Positions 44,726-54,738 of a DNA stretch of 64,000 bases are shown here, in pieces. Source of the stretch: Bacteroides sp. M10 (GTDB lineage: Bacteria; Bacteroidota; Bacteroidia; Bacteroidales; Bacteroidaceae). The DNA is taken from contig NZ_CP060488.1 of NCBI RefSeq assembly GCF_014334015.1, positions 2,624,501 through 2,688,500 on the forward strand. Reading direction: 5' to 3'. The position numbers were made by a program, and so were the translations under genes. The notes beneath the pieces are model-generated. The model saw only the letters and a program-made list of their open reading frames with translations, did no database searches and had not been told where the DNA came from. Each line of letters starts with the position of its first letter. Within the stretch, counting starts at the first letter, position 1.

Positions 44726-46291
44726 TTACTTGATTTCATCCGGCCAGGGACAAGGTTTGCCTGTCGCTTTGAAAGTCGGTCGTTGTGCATCTACTTTTCT
44801 TAGATAGTTGCCCAGCTCTTTAGAAAGTTTTTTCACGATGTCCGGATGCTGTGCACTAAGATCGTTGCTTTCTCCTATATCATCAGGTATGTTGAATAAC
44901 TCTTTCTTGCCTGTTCCATAGTAATAAATCAATTTCCAGTCGCCGTTTCGAACGGCACAATTAAAGTTGATTCCGGGACCGTCATTTCCCCAGTTGTTAG
45001 GCATATTCCAGAAAAGACTCCGGCCTTTGGCCGGGTTGCCTGTCTGTTTCAGCAGAGGGATGAAACTGATACCGTCTAGCGGCTGAACTGTCTGGTAGTT
45101 CTTGACACCTGCCATTTCAAGAATAGTAGGGTAGAAGTCTTCTATCAACAAGTAGTTGTTGCATTTGCTTCCCGGAGCTACTACTCCCGGCCAGCTGACA
45201 ATCATCGGTTCGCGGATGCCACCTTCGTAAGTAGAACCTTTACCACTGTTCAACGGATAATTCTGTGTATGCAGCTTGCCGTCACGCCATCCGGATTCGG
45301 ATGCAAGTCCTCCGTTATCACTCATAAAAATGATAATAGTGTTGTTGGCTTCTCCATTTTTTTCCAGCCAGTTCATTAAATCACCTAAACTTTTATCCAT
45401 TCCTTCAATCAGTGTGGCGTAAGCAGCTTCATGGTCTGTCATTCCTTTTTTCTTGTACTTTTCATAGAAGCGCATATCTTTGTTCAAAGGAATGTGGATG
45501 GCATATTGCGACATATACAAATAGAAAGGCTGATTATACTTTTTCGCTTTATCCAGTGCTTTAATGGCTTCCAACGTCAATGCTTCAGTTACAAATGTTT
45601 CCGTTCCCCAATATTTCTCTAATCCGGGAACAGACATCAGTGATACCGCTTTTCCGTCTTTGGTATGTCCGTAATTCTCTTCTCCCAGGTAACTGGCAAG
45701 TCCACCAGCCGCATGTCCGGCAATATTTACCTCGAATCCCCAATGATGCGGATCTTCCCCTGGAGTATCTATCGCTCCGAAATGGGCTTTTCCACAATGT
45801 ATAGTATGATAACCACTATTCTTTAGCAGTTGCACGAAGGAGGTTCCTACGAAAGTATGATTAGTGCCGGACACTTGACTTACTCCATTGTAATTCCAGT
45901 CAGGGACTGCCAGAATGCTATCTTTACGGTCTGTCATTGTATTCTTTTGCAGCGTCCAGTTAGTGACTCGATGGCGTGCGGCGTTTGTTCCGGTGATGAG
46001 GCTGCACCGGGTAGGAGAACTGATACTGTTGGCATACGCTTGAGTAAACATCATTCCCTGTTTTGCTAACCGCTCCATATTGGGAGTCTCGTACAATTCG
46101 TTATAGTGTGTTTTCTGTGTCCAGAATGGGAGTGAAGTATCCTGCCATCCCATATCGTCTACCATAAAGAGAATGATATTCGGACGTTTGTCCGCGCGTT
46201 CTATTTGCATATTGCTTTGTGCTTGCAGATTGGTTGCTGCGAGTGGCACAAATGCAAGGGGTAATAATGTTTTTTTATTCATGGGGGTCAT
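44726..46291 (-). CDS. S1-family sulfatase, S-type
   Basis: 521 residues; M4 is an alternative start. Signal peptide (LAFVPLAATNLQAQ), so periplasmic. Arylsulfatase fold: IILFMVDDMGWQD metal-binding start, active-site motif S91-S-P-T-R followed by CSLITG, HCGKAHFG, and MSDNGG. The first position is serine, so formylglycine must be made by an anaerobic sulfatase-maturating enzyme (anSME), which is not in this window. Which sulfate it removes cannot be told; a galactose or fucose sulfate is plausible next to a fucosidase. Last gene of the fucosidase/sulfatase operon. Confidence 0.93.
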   Translation of the reverse strand: MTPMNKKTLLPLAFVPLAATNLQAQSNMQIERADKRPNIILFMVDDMGWQDTSLPFWTQKTHYNELYETPNMERLAKQGMMFTQAYANSISSPTRCSLITGTNAARHRVTNWTLQKNTMTDRKDSILAVPDWNYNGVSQVSGTNHTFVGTSFVQLLKNSGYHTIHCGKAHFGAIDTPGEDPHHWGFEVNIAGHAAGGLASYLGEENYGHTKDGKAVSLMSVPGLEKYWGTETFVTEALTLEAIKALDKAKKYNQPFYLYMSQYAIHIPLNKDMRFYEKYKKKGMTDHEAAYATLIEGMDKSLGDLMNWLEKNGEANNTIIIFMSDNGGLASESGWRDGKLHTQNYPLNSGKGSTYEGGIREPMIVSWPGVVAPGSKCNNYLLIEDFYPTILEMAGVKNYQTVQPLDGISFIPLLKQTGNPAKGRSLFWNMPNNWGNDGPGINFNCAVRNGDWKLIYYYGTGKKELFNIPDDIGESNDLSAQHPDIVKKLSKELGNYLRKVDAQRPTFKATGKPCPWPDEIK

Positions 46292-46342
46292 TTTTTAGTG
46301 CTATCTTTATGCATTCTTGACTGTTTAATTATTGAAACTTGT

Positions 46343-47725
46343 TTATTCAACAGAATATGCACTGAAATTGATAATATCCGGTGGTGCAATAGATTCGGTT
46401 ATGGTCAGTTTCAATGCATTTGTTTCTATCGGAGCGAATTTCTCAATGCGTTTGTGCCCTACTGACTCACCTTGGCAGACGGTTTTCCACTTGCCGTCTA
46501 CTCTGGCTTCTATCTTATACTGTCGGATACGTTCTCCTTTCTTTATATTTTCTTGAATGATGCAATAGTTAATTGGTTGCTTTTGCTTCATCTCCAGAAG
46601 TAAACTTTTCTTTTGTCCTGAAGTGTACGCTATCGGGGAAGAGAAATGTCGGTTGATTTCATTCCCAAACTCTTTGAGACGTTCAACGTCTCCCGGCGGA
46701 ATTAGTCCGGTAGGATCGGGAGTCAGACCAAGGATCAGTGTGGCATTTCGTCCGACAGATTTTTCGTACATGGTCATAAGTGTAGTCAGGGGATAAATGT
46801 TATCATCGTCGTCCGGTTCCCAGAACCATTCATGACGCCCGTTAGCTCCACGCAGTGGAGAATCAGCCATAGCAGGCACCCAGTATTTACCATCTTTATC
46901 ACCATGTTTGAGTAGCAGGTTGTGGTCGCGTGCCGGTTCGGTGGCATTACTGTGGCTATACGGATAAGGAAAAGTAGACCAGCAGGGGTATTCTACTGTG
47001 CCTGTTTCGGAACCACCCCAACGGAAGTCTGCACGATCAACGTTGTGATAGAAGAGACATTCAGGCTGGTATTTGTTGACGATGGGTTCTACATCCGGAC
47101 CGTCACCATGTGGATCATCAGCTCCTCCGTCAAACCATATCATATATAGGTCTCCGTAGCGGGTGCAAAGTTCTGTAACCATCTTTTCACAATACTTTTT
47201 ATACCATATCTGGCGATTACGGGCAAATTCGTCTTCGCCTTCTGCCTTAAAATTGTGGATACCTAATAATGAATTCCAGCGGATTCCTATATAAATCCCT
47301 GGTTGTAATCCGTACTTGCGACAGGAGTTGACGAAGTCGTGTACAATGTCCCCTTTTCCATCACGCCATTTTACAGCTTTCAGGCAGTAAGGATTGATGT
47401 CACTTTGCCAAAGTCCGAAGCCTGTTTCGTGAGTGGCTGTCAGTACGGCGAACTTACATCCCGCCGCTTTGGCTGCTTCCACCCATTGGTCGGTATTCAG
47501 CTTGGTGGGGTTAAAAATGTTATAATCTTCTATGGGGCTGATGCGGTTGTTACCCTGTCCATAACGGATGCCGTCAAATACGTGAAGGTCGTAATGGAAT
47601 ACAGCTCCCAGTTCAGCTTCATGCCATTTTAGCTGGTGAGGCTTGGGGACAGGGATAATCTGTTCTTGTGCAAAAATATAGATTGAACAAACGATCAATA
47701 GAAAAAAAAAGTATAGCTTCTTCAT
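46343..47725 (-). CDS. GH29 family alpha-L-fucosidase
   Basis: 460 residues with signal peptide (FFFLLIVCSIYIFAQ). TIM-barrel motifs: LGAVFHYDLHVF, CKFAVLTATHETGFGLWQSD, GIYIGIRWN, and the nucleophile region LYMIWFDGGADD with D199 as expected GH29 nucleophile; HNVDRADFRWGGSETG follows. After the barrel is a short C-terminal beta domain (KWKTVCQGESVGHKRIEKF, LKLTITESIAPP) typical of fucosidase F5/8-like ends. It releases terminal alpha-L-fucose. Flanked by two sulfatases (8 and 51 bp gaps), so fucose on a sulfated glycan is the likely target. Subfamily not determined. Confidence 0.92.
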   Translation of the reverse strand: MKKLYFFFLLIVCSIYIFAQEQIIPVPKPHQLKWHEAELGAVFHYDLHVFDGIRYGQGNNRISPIEDYNIFNPTKLNTDQWVEAAKAAGCKFAVLTATHETGFGLWQSDINPYCLKAVKWRDGKGDIVHDFVNSCRKYGLQPGIYIGIRWNSLLGIHNFKAEGEDEFARNRQIWYKKYCEKMVTELCTRYGDLYMIWFDGGADDPHGDGPDVEPIVNKYQPECLFYHNVDRADFRWGGSETGTVEYPCWSTFPYPYSHSNATEPARDHNLLLKHGDKDGKYWVPAMADSPLRGANGRHEWFWEPDDDDNIYPLTTLMTMYEKSVGRNATLILGLTPDPTGLIPPGDVERLKEFGNEINRHFSSPIAYTSGQKKSLLLEMKQKQPINYCIIQENIKKGERIRQYKIEARVDGKWKTVCQGESVGHKRIEKFAPIETNALKLTITESIAPPDIINFSAYSVE

Positions 47726-47733
47726 ATAGTCAT

Positions 47734-49176
47734 TTATTGTATGGTCAGATAATTGGTAAATGAATCATTAGTCTGGTTTAACCATGTTTTTAATTGTTTG
47801 TAGAATTGCCCGACTTGCTTGGGGGAGCGCCGGGCTATATTATGGATTTGATAAGGGTCGTTTGACCGGTCATAAAGAACTGTTTCGTCTATTTTTCCAT
47901 TTGTAGCATGGACTACAAAAGTATATCTGGCAGTACGTAACCCACGATAACCGGTAGAGTGGTTGTCATACTGTACAAAATAATAAGGTTGTACGATATC
48001 TTTGGGAGTTTTGCCGAGAATCTCCTGAGATAGGTCGAATGTTTGCACGGTTTCGGGAATTTCTTTCTGAAATCCCATCATGGATAGAAGTGACGGATAC
48101 AAGTCGGCAAAAGCAATCATCAGTTGTTTGTCTTTGCGTGGCTTTATTTTTTCAGGCCACGAGATAATCATAGGGATACGCATTGATTCTTCGTAAAAGA
48201 TATCTTTTCCCGGTTGATTATGAGCACCCATACAAATACCATGATCGGAAGTGAAAACAACGATTGTGTTTTCAAAAAGATCATTGGCTTTAAGTGCATT
48301 AATGATACGTCCTACGTTCTCGTCCACTCCGGTGATGCAGGCATAGTAATTGCGTATGTTGTTTCTGAAATAATCTCCCATTTCAGTTCCTTTAGCTGGT
48401 ATATCCGGGCGGTTGTTGCATAAGGCTTCTACATCCATATCCTTATATATGGCTTTGTAGTTGTCAGGAACCAATTCGTAACCTGTGTGCGGTGGATTCA
48501 TGGAAACTACTAAGGCAAAAGGATGATCGTTCGCTTTTTGTGCTTCGATGTATTCAATGGCTCTGTCTGCTTCATAGGCGGGTCCCCATTGGTTTACATA
48601 GTAGAAACTGTCACGCGGAGCTGTAGTGTTCCAATACATTGGTTTCAGATGATAATCGTAGGTACCGTAAGCTATCCAATGCTCGAAGCCATGACGGCGT
48701 TCGGGAGGACACCATTCGTTCCATGCTATTTTTCCCCGATTATTGTAGGTATCCACATAAGGTTTGTAAGGAGAATCCAAGTGCCATTTACCTATATAGC
48801 CGGTATGATAGTTCATGTCTTTCAGTACATCGCTCCAGCAACGGACCTCTTGTGGAAGTTCCACTCCATAAGGTGCAGTTTGTGAATTGCAGTTGCCTGT
48901 AACTTTGTTGTGAGGTGGATACATACCTGTCATCAACATGGCTCTTGCCGGAGATGAAACCGGATAACTGCTGATGGCGTTGGTAAATAGAACACCTTCG
49001 GAAGCAAGGTTATCCAGGCAAGGAGTTTTTACCGGTTCTTTACCAATGCAGCCAAGTGCGTCACCCCGATATTGATCTGCCATGATAAAAAGGAGGTTAG
49101 GGGTTGTTTGGGCAACAACAGGCAATGAGAATATAACTCCACTAACAAATCCTAAAGGGTAAATTATTTTTTGCAT
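47734..49176 (-). CDS. S1-family sulfatase, S-type
   Basis: 480 residues with a signal peptide (VSGVIFSLPVVAQ). The fold is clear from LLFIMADQYRGDALGC, the active-site motif S74-S-P-A-R with AMLMTGMYPP, YIGKWHLD, and VFTSDHGICMG. Serine-type, so it also depends on anSME. It differs widely from the other sulfatase in this operon, hence a different sulfate position or sugar is likely. Ends 8 bp before the fucosidase gene. Upstream lies SusD (149-bp spacer with a hairpin). Confidence 0.93.
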   Translation of the reverse strand: MQKIIYPLGFVSGVIFSLPVVAQTTPNLLFIMADQYRGDALGCIGKEPVKTPCLDNLASEGVLFTNAISSYPVSSPARAMLMTGMYPPHNKVTGNCNSQTAPYGVELPQEVRCWSDVLKDMNYHTGYIGKWHLDSPYKPYVDTYNNRGKIAWNEWCPPERRHGFEHWIAYGTYDYHLKPMYWNTTAPRDSFYYVNQWGPAYEADRAIEYIEAQKANDHPFALVVSMNPPHTGYELVPDNYKAIYKDMDVEALCNNRPDIPAKGTEMGDYFRNNIRNYYACITGVDENVGRIINALKANDLFENTIVVFTSDHGICMGAHNQPGKDIFYEESMRIPMIISWPEKIKPRKDKQLMIAFADLYPSLLSMMGFQKEIPETVQTFDLSQEILGKTPKDIVQPYYFVQYDNHSTGYRGLRTARYTFVVHATNGKIDETVLYDRSNDPYQIHNIARRSPKQVGQFYKQLKTWLNQTNDSFTNYLTIQ

Positions 49177-49226
49177 GGTAACATTTATAATGGATAAAGA
49201 TACATATATTACTTCATATATTATGA

Positions 49227-49271
49227 TAGGGAGGTAAAGTTATTTTGGTGAAAGAAAACTTTTCCTCCCTA
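49227..49271 (-). terminator. hairpin between susD and the enzyme genes, possible attenuator
   Basis: TAGGGAGG (49227-49234) and AAAGTT (49236-49241) pair with AACTTT (49257-49262) and CCTCCCTA (49264-49271), leaving one T-T mismatch. No T-run follows, so it more likely lowers expression of the downstream sulfatase and fucosidase genes or protects the SusCD message than ends it fully. Confidence 0.55.
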
Positions 49272-49325
49272 GTGTTAATGCAAAGGCTGGTATTCTTTGC
49301 TGCTACCTGAAAACTTTCATATCTT

Positions 49326-51374
49326 CTAATCGCCTACAGGTAATGTACCGTCATTCTTAGTCCATCCCGGGTTTTGATAGATACTGGAAGTATCAAAATC
49401 ACCGGAACCGGCTACTGTAGTGGTTAAACGGAACTCTCGGTTACTTATAGGATATAAATATTTAGCAGTGTTCCAATTAAGTCCGTTAAATCCTATATTA
49501 GCTTTATTCTTACGGTAAGGCAATAGGTATTTTCCTTCTGCATATTGGTCATTGCGTGATGAAACATTAGCTGTTTCTTCCGTAGTTCCATATTCAATCA
49601 ATGTCATTTTCGCTAGTGTGGAAGCTGCATCTTCTGGTTGGGGATTTGTATATAGTTGGCTAATGCCTTCCCAGAAATTGCATCCCTGAATATGTACGTT
49701 CTGTACTTGGTCAAGAGCTCTCCAGCGTTTCAGGTCATTCATGCGATGTCCTTCAGCGGCCAATTCTATCCGACGTTCACGGCGGATATTGTACAATGTA
49801 GCATTCACTTGAGCTCCGGCAGAATAACTTCCCCAATCATTCTTTTCTTTTTCCATGATGGTATTATTGATCGTATTCTGATAATCTGTATCTACGTTGG
49901 CTCGACTGCGTAGTGCTTTCCAGTAAGTATCACAGTTACCTTGTAAATTTCCATGTAATTCATAATATGCTTCCAGATAATTCAGATAAGCTTCTGCGGC
50001 ACGGAATATCGGGCATCCGGTATAAGATTCTTTGGTAGTCTGCATGCTGCCGGAAGTGTTTAATCCCTTGCGGAGGCAGTAGCCGGTAGCATTACCGTTT
50101 TCAACCTGTCCTTCGAAGATTGGTGCACGATAGAAATAACCCTGACCATCTTTTTTTATATACTCTATCAGGTTGGGACCGTCAGACAGGAGATCTCCGG
50201 TTTTCAGGATAGTCTGATCCATACGGGGATCTCTATTGGCGAATAAGTTTTTATAAGAATCGTCACCTTGAAAGTCTGAATTGTTGGCATAAATCGGCAA
50301 ACCGTTTTTCATCAGGTAGGAATCTACCATTGAACGTGTGAAAGCAACATTTCCACCACCGTTACGTTGCAGATAACTGACTACAAAATGATAAGAAGTA
50401 GCCTCTGAATTCAAGCTGTATTTACGCCATAGCAATACTTCATTCATTCCACTCAAATCTACAGAGTTGAACATGGCAGCATAATCGTTATTTAATATAG
50501 GATGCGCTTTGGCTACGATATCAGCAGCTTCGACAGCTTGCTCCAAAAAGTATTTAATCTCAGAGTCAATGTTGATATTAAAATCTTTTAGATAATCCAT
50601 ATTTGCTCCGGGCCAACCGGGACCACCAGGAACAAATTCAGTACCTTTATGATATTTTTCCCAAGTTCCTTCAAATAAAGCTACGCGGCTTTTCACCAAG
50701 GCTGCACAATCCCTGTTCAGACGGTTGGTTACAGGAGCGGTAGGTAGCATATAGTTGTAAGCATTATCCAGGTCAGAGAGAATGAAACGGGCAACTTCGT
50801 TACGTGGACGGCGTTTAGATGCCTCGCGCACAGCATCATAATCATCGGTTACCACTTCTTTTAAAATAGGGAAATCACCTAAGTTTCGTAATGCCATAAA
50901 ATAAATATAGGCACGGAAAAAGTAAACTTCACCGATATAGTGTTTGATATTAGCATCATTACCTGTAATCTCTCCATTCTCAAAGCGTTGAATGACGGTC
51001 TGCAAGAAATAATTGGTTGCACGAATCTTACGGAAGTATTTATACCAGAGATTGTCATCTCCGACATAGGACTGTCCTTTTACGAGCAATTTATTGGGAG
51101 TGTCGGCTGTTTGATTATCGGTTCCGTTGTCATCATCAAACAATCCCATGTTATAACTGCCTGACCCATGTGATGGAAGAATGTTTCCATATTCGCCGTT
51201 GTCTTCATTCTCACTGTCATTATAGAATTTAGCGGCATAGGCGGCTAAGTCTGACTCTGAATAGAGGTAGACTGTTGTACTCACACTCGTGATTGGTTCA
51301 CAGTCCAGATAATCGTTGCATGAGGCAAATATGCCTGATGCAGCCATAAATGTATATAATAATATCTTTTTCAT
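49326..51374 (-). CDS. SusD-family surface glycan-binding lipoprotein of the fucosidase/sulfatase PUL
   Basis: 682 residues. Lipobox FASC with NDYLDCEPIT, the usual SusD opening. Features include YIGEVYFFRAYIYFMALRNLGDFPIL, AAEAYLNYLEAYYELHG, and the C-terminal ERRIELAAEGHRMNDLKRW, and the ending YQNPGWTK. It is one of the longer SusD proteins. Located 15 bp after the SusC gene on the same strand, so they form one transporter unit. The substrate is inferred only from the sulfatases and fucosidase downstream. Confidence 0.96.
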   Translation of the reverse strand: MKKILLYTFMAASGIFASCNDYLDCEPITSVSTTVYLYSESDLAAYAAKFYNDSENEDNGEYGNILPSHGSGSYNMGLFDDDNGTDNQTADTPNKLLVKGQSYVGDDNLWYKYFRKIRATNYFLQTVIQRFENGEITGNDANIKHYIGEVYFFRAYIYFMALRNLGDFPILKEVVTDDYDAVREASKRRPRNEVARFILSDLDNAYNYMLPTAPVTNRLNRDCAALVKSRVALFEGTWEKYHKGTEFVPGGPGWPGANMDYLKDFNINIDSEIKYFLEQAVEAADIVAKAHPILNNDYAAMFNSVDLSGMNEVLLWRKYSLNSEATSYHFVVSYLQRNGGGNVAFTRSMVDSYLMKNGLPIYANNSDFQGDDSYKNLFANRDPRMDQTILKTGDLLSDGPNLIEYIKKDGQGYFYRAPIFEGQVENGNATGYCLRKGLNTSGSMQTTKESYTGCPIFRAAEAYLNYLEAYYELHGNLQGNCDTYWKALRSRANVDTDYQNTINNTIMEKEKNDWGSYSAGAQVNATLYNIRRERRIELAAEGHRMNDLKRWRALDQVQNVHIQGCNFWEGISQLYTNPQPEDAASTLAKMTLIEYGTTEETANVSSRNDQYAEGKYLLPYRKNKANIGFNGLNWNTAKYLYPISNREFRLTTTVAGSGDFDTSSIYQNPGWTKNDGTLPVGD

Positions 51375-51389
51375 ATGTGTTCTGATTGT

Positions 51390-54300
51390 TTAGAATGTTG
51401 CATTAATACCAAAAGAAATTGTACTCTGGAGTGGATATGTCTTACCTGAAAATTCTTCTTGGTAGACAGAATATGTCGTTTCCGGGTCGAATCCGCTAGG
51501 CAAACTGCTGATGGTCAATACATTTTCTGCGCTGACAAATACACGCAGATTCTGCATGCACAGCTTACTGATTAACTGTTTAGGTAATGTATATCCTATT
51601 TGGATATTTTTCAAACGTGCATAGGCTCCATTTTGCAGGTAGCGGCTCTGTACTTTTTGGTTCATATCTTTTCCCATGTAAATTCTGGGGAAATAGGCAT
51701 CAGTATTGGGACCAAATACGGAATTTGTATTTTCCGGACGGTAATAATCCAAATGTTCTTTGAGGCCTGTTGATTGCCATTCACCACCGGAGAGTCCCCA
51801 AAACATGGCTCCTGTCAAAGCCAGATCACGTTTGGCTACTCCTTGCCAGAACATGCTGAAGTCTAATCCTTTCCATTCCAATCCCAAGTTAATACCGAAA
51901 CGGAAACGTGGAGTGGAGTTACCGATAATTTTGCGGTCTCCCGGATCATCTACTGTATTGGCACCTTCATTGATAACGTTATCATTATTCAAGTCAGTAT
52001 ACATGATGTCACCTTCGCCCCAACCCGAACCCCAGGAAGGATTGTTCTTGGTTATCCATTCATCCATTTCTGCCTGGCTTTTGGCAATGCCATGGGTTAC
52101 ATATCCCCAGATTTCTCCTAATTCCTGTCCTTCGTAATAGGTCTTGATTGATTTGTCAGCATTGGGGTATTTGTCAACAAAAGAGCGGGAGTCAGCAATG
52201 TTGAAACCTACGTTATAGTTAACTTGTCCTATATGGTCACGCCATCCGATAGCCAATTCCCAACCTTTGGTGCGGAGATTGGTATTGTTGGTTTGTGGCA
52301 TACCTGTTCCATAAATACCTGCTATTTCTGACGCAGGTCCTACCATATCAAGTGTTTTGCGGACAAAATAGTCGAAGTTAACAGTCAGACGATTGCGGAG
52401 CATACCCAGGTCGAAACCAACATTAAGTGATTTAACAGTTTCCCAGGTCAGTGAACTGCTGATTGTTCCGGGGACGCTTGCGATTGACGGTTTTGAATCT
52501 CCCATTAACCAGCTTCCGCCATTCACCTTGACAGTCTGCAGTAAATACATCGGATAATATGACTTGGTATTTTGATTACCTAATGTACCCCAGGAAAAAC
52601 GTGGCTTTAATTGGTTGATAATATCTTTATCTACAGGGAAGAATTCTTCGGCAGCTATATTCCAGCCTAAAGAGAAAGATCCGAAGACTCCCCAACGGTC
52701 TTTACGCAGGAAACGTGAAGAACCGTCGTAGCGTAGATTTGCCGCAAAGAAATATTTGTTAGAGTAATCGTAGTTAATACGACCGAAAAAACCTGCTGTC
52801 GCCCATGAGTATGCGCTGGCTTCATTGATAACATCTTCTCCGGTAGCGGCACCGATTTCCGGAACGTTTTCAGATATCAGGTCCATACGTTTGACAGATA
52901 AATAACGGTTGTTGTATTTTTCCGTATTGACGCCGGCCATTACTTTAAACATGTGTTGGTTGATGGAAAAAGAATAATCTGAATATAAACTGGTAGTCAG
53001 ATGATTGTCATTCGTCCAATGTTGCATGGCACCGGTTTGTCCTGCAGTGTAAGTTGAACCATAAGACAGCAGCAAAGGTTCATTTTCCACATTGTATTCA
53101 TATACTTTGTTCAGATTTTGTTTCTTGAACTGGCTGATAAGGCGTAAACCTACATTGGCATAAATATTCCAGCCTTTCATAGGGTGAAACACCAGTTGAC
53201 CTTGCAGATATACATTGTCATTGCTGGTTTTGGAACGACTGTCATTCGTCAATTGTGCTAATTTACCGTTACGCATATAGTGTCCGTTCGGGTCTTCAAA
53301 TGGCATGGTAGGCCACATGCGTACAATGTCATGATAAAGCAGACCATCCAAGTCTGTATAGAATGGATTGTCGAGATTGGTGTGCACATATTTGGTATTC
53401 ACTTCAATGTCCAGCCATTTGTACGGTTGTGCGTTGAACTTAGCGTTTGTGGAGATACGGTCATAAGTATCTTCTCCGAAACGTAAATTTCCGTCTTGAT
53501 TTAAATAGTTGGTTGAAACATAATATTGGCTTTTGTCTGTACCACCACTTATATTCAGATTATGTTCATGTGCCCATGACCATTTATATTGTTTTTTATA
53601 CCAGTTTACATTGTCATTCGCTTTTTCATGAAACTGCCAGTTACCGTTAGAATTGGCAATAGTGCTGGTATTGATTTCTCCATTCATGTACTTCTGGATA
53701 CGATCCATTGTGTCGTCGTCAAAAATCGGATTGGCAGCACCTGAATTAGCATTACCTTCATTGAAATAGTTTGCAAACTGCCATGAGTTCATTAAGTCGG
53801 GCAAATGGTTGGGACCGTAGTAACGTGCATTTCCGGAGTAAGTGACATTTATTTTACCGGCTTTTCCTTTTTTGGTTGTGATTAAGATCACACCAAAAGC
53901 GGCACGAGAACCGTAGATAGAACTTGATGCAGCATCTTTTAAAACAGAAATTGATTCTACATCGTCAGGATTCAGATTATTCATATTCCCTTCGATTCCA
54001 TCGATTAATACTAAAGTTGCTGCATTGGAGCCTTGTGATATAGTACCGGTACCACGAATGTTGATGTCCAGTGTTTGTCCTAATTCACCACCACGGCTGC
54101 CGACGGAAAGATTTAAACCGGGGACTGTACCTTGCAGTGATTGTCCCAAGTTTGTTACCGGACGTGAATCCAGCATTTTTGTGTCTACGGTGGCTACTGC
54201 ATCGGTCAGATTGGCTTTTCTCTGGGTACCAAATCCTACTACAACCACTTCATCCAATGTCTGTGTATCTTCATCCAAAGAAACAGCATATTGCTTTTCA

Positions 54301-54560
54301 GAAGTGATCTTAATCTCTTTAGTCTGGTAACCTATATAAGATATAACCAGAGTTTTTCCTACTTGAACATTGGAAACTGCAAATTTACCATCGAAATCAG
54401 TAATTGTTCCGTTTGTACTTCCTTTTACGATTACGCTGGCACCAATGATGGGTTCATTGAGCTTTTTGTCAGTCACCGTGCCTTTAATGTTGATTTGCTG
54501 TGCATACATGAAATTAATGCTAAGCAATAACATGATGAGTAATGATTTAAGTCTTCTCAT
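51390..54560 (-). CDS. SusC-family TonB-dependent transporter of the fucosidase/sulfatase PUL
   Basis: 1056 residues. Signal peptide (LLIMLLLSINFMYAQ), carboxypeptidase-regulatory-like domain (KGTVTDKKLNEPIIGASVIVKG, ~25-100), the region DEVVVVGFGTQRK, plug (~110-225: DINIRGTGTISQGSNAATLVLIDG, SVLKDAASSSIYGSRAAFGVILITTKKG), then barrel to FGINATF. MYTDLNNDNVINEG is the acidic loop usual in the barrel. It is divergent from its HTCS gene with 178 bp between them and has a matching promoter (54599-54606). Confidence 0.97.
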   Translation of the reverse strand: MRRLKSLLIMLLLSINFMYAQQINIKGTVTDKKLNEPIIGASVIVKGSTNGTITDFDGKFAVSNVQVGKTLVISYIGYQTKEIKITSEKQYAVSLDEDTQTLDEVVVVGFGTQRKANLTDAVATVDTKMLDSRPVTNLGQSLQGTVPGLNLSVGSRGGELGQTLDINIRGTGTISQGSNAATLVLIDGIEGNMNNLNPDDVESISVLKDAASSSIYGSRAAFGVILITTKKGKAGKINVTYSGNARYYGPNHLPDLMNSWQFANYFNEGNANSGAANPIFDDDTMDRIQKYMNGEINTSTIANSNGNWQFHEKANDNVNWYKKQYKWSWAHEHNLNISGGTDKSQYYVSTNYLNQDGNLRFGEDTYDRISTNAKFNAQPYKWLDIEVNTKYVHTNLDNPFYTDLDGLLYHDIVRMWPTMPFEDPNGHYMRNGKLAQLTNDSRSKTSNDNVYLQGQLVFHPMKGWNIYANVGLRLISQFKKQNLNKVYEYNVENEPLLLSYGSTYTAGQTGAMQHWTNDNHLTTSLYSDYSFSINQHMFKVMAGVNTEKYNNRYLSVKRMDLISENVPEIGAATGEDVINEASAYSWATAGFFGRINYDYSNKYFFAANLRYDGSSRFLRKDRWGVFGSFSLGWNIAAEEFFPVDKDIINQLKPRFSWGTLGNQNTKSYYPMYLLQTVKVNGGSWLMGDSKPSIASVPGTISSSLTWETVKSLNVGFDLGMLRNRLTVNFDYFVRKTLDMVGPASEIAGIYGTGMPQTNNTNLRTKGWELAIGWRDHIGQVNYNVGFNIADSRSFVDKYPNADKSIKTYYEGQELGEIWGYVTHGIAKSQAEMDEWITKNNPSWGSGWGEGDIMYTDLNNDNVINEGANTVDDPGDRKIIGNSTPRFRFGINLGLEWKGLDFSMFWQGVAKRDLALTGAMFWGLSGGEWQSTGLKEHLDYYRPENTNSVFGPNTDAYFPRIYMGKDMNQKVQSRYLQNGAYARLKNIQIGYTLPKQLISKLCMQNLRVFVSAENVLTISSLPSGFDPETTYSVYQEEFSGKTYPLQSTISFGINATF

Positions 54561-54598
54561 TGCATTTTATTTAAAGTTAAACATAAGGTTGTATACTG

Positions 54599-54606
54599 CA
54601 AAAGTA
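54599..54606 (-). promoter_or_regulatory. -7 box of the SusC/SusD promoter
   Basis: On the - strand TACTTTTG matches TAnnTTTG exactly, 38 bp upstream of the SusC start codon. No TTTG lies at -33, as expected for a promoter needing an activator. Confidence 0.72.
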
Positions 54607-54628
54607 CGCGGATTGGGATTTTGGGGGT

Positions 54629-54659
54629 ATGCATGTTCTTCTCATTTAGCATACATGTT
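54629..54659 (-). promoter_or_regulatory. tandem operator, probable HTCS binding site
   Basis: ATGCATGTT (54629-54637) and ATACATGTT (54651-54659) are direct repeats (AACATGYAT on the - strand) exactly 22 bp apart, directly upstream of where a -33 box would be. The spacing resembles that of the repeat at 32431-32465, but the sequence differs, as expected for a different regulator. Confidence 0.55.
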
Positions 54660-54738
54660 TAATTCAAATATTATTTCTTTATAACTTTTTTTCGTGCTTT
54701 CGGATATATTTAGTTTATTTGCATCAAAACGAAAAATA

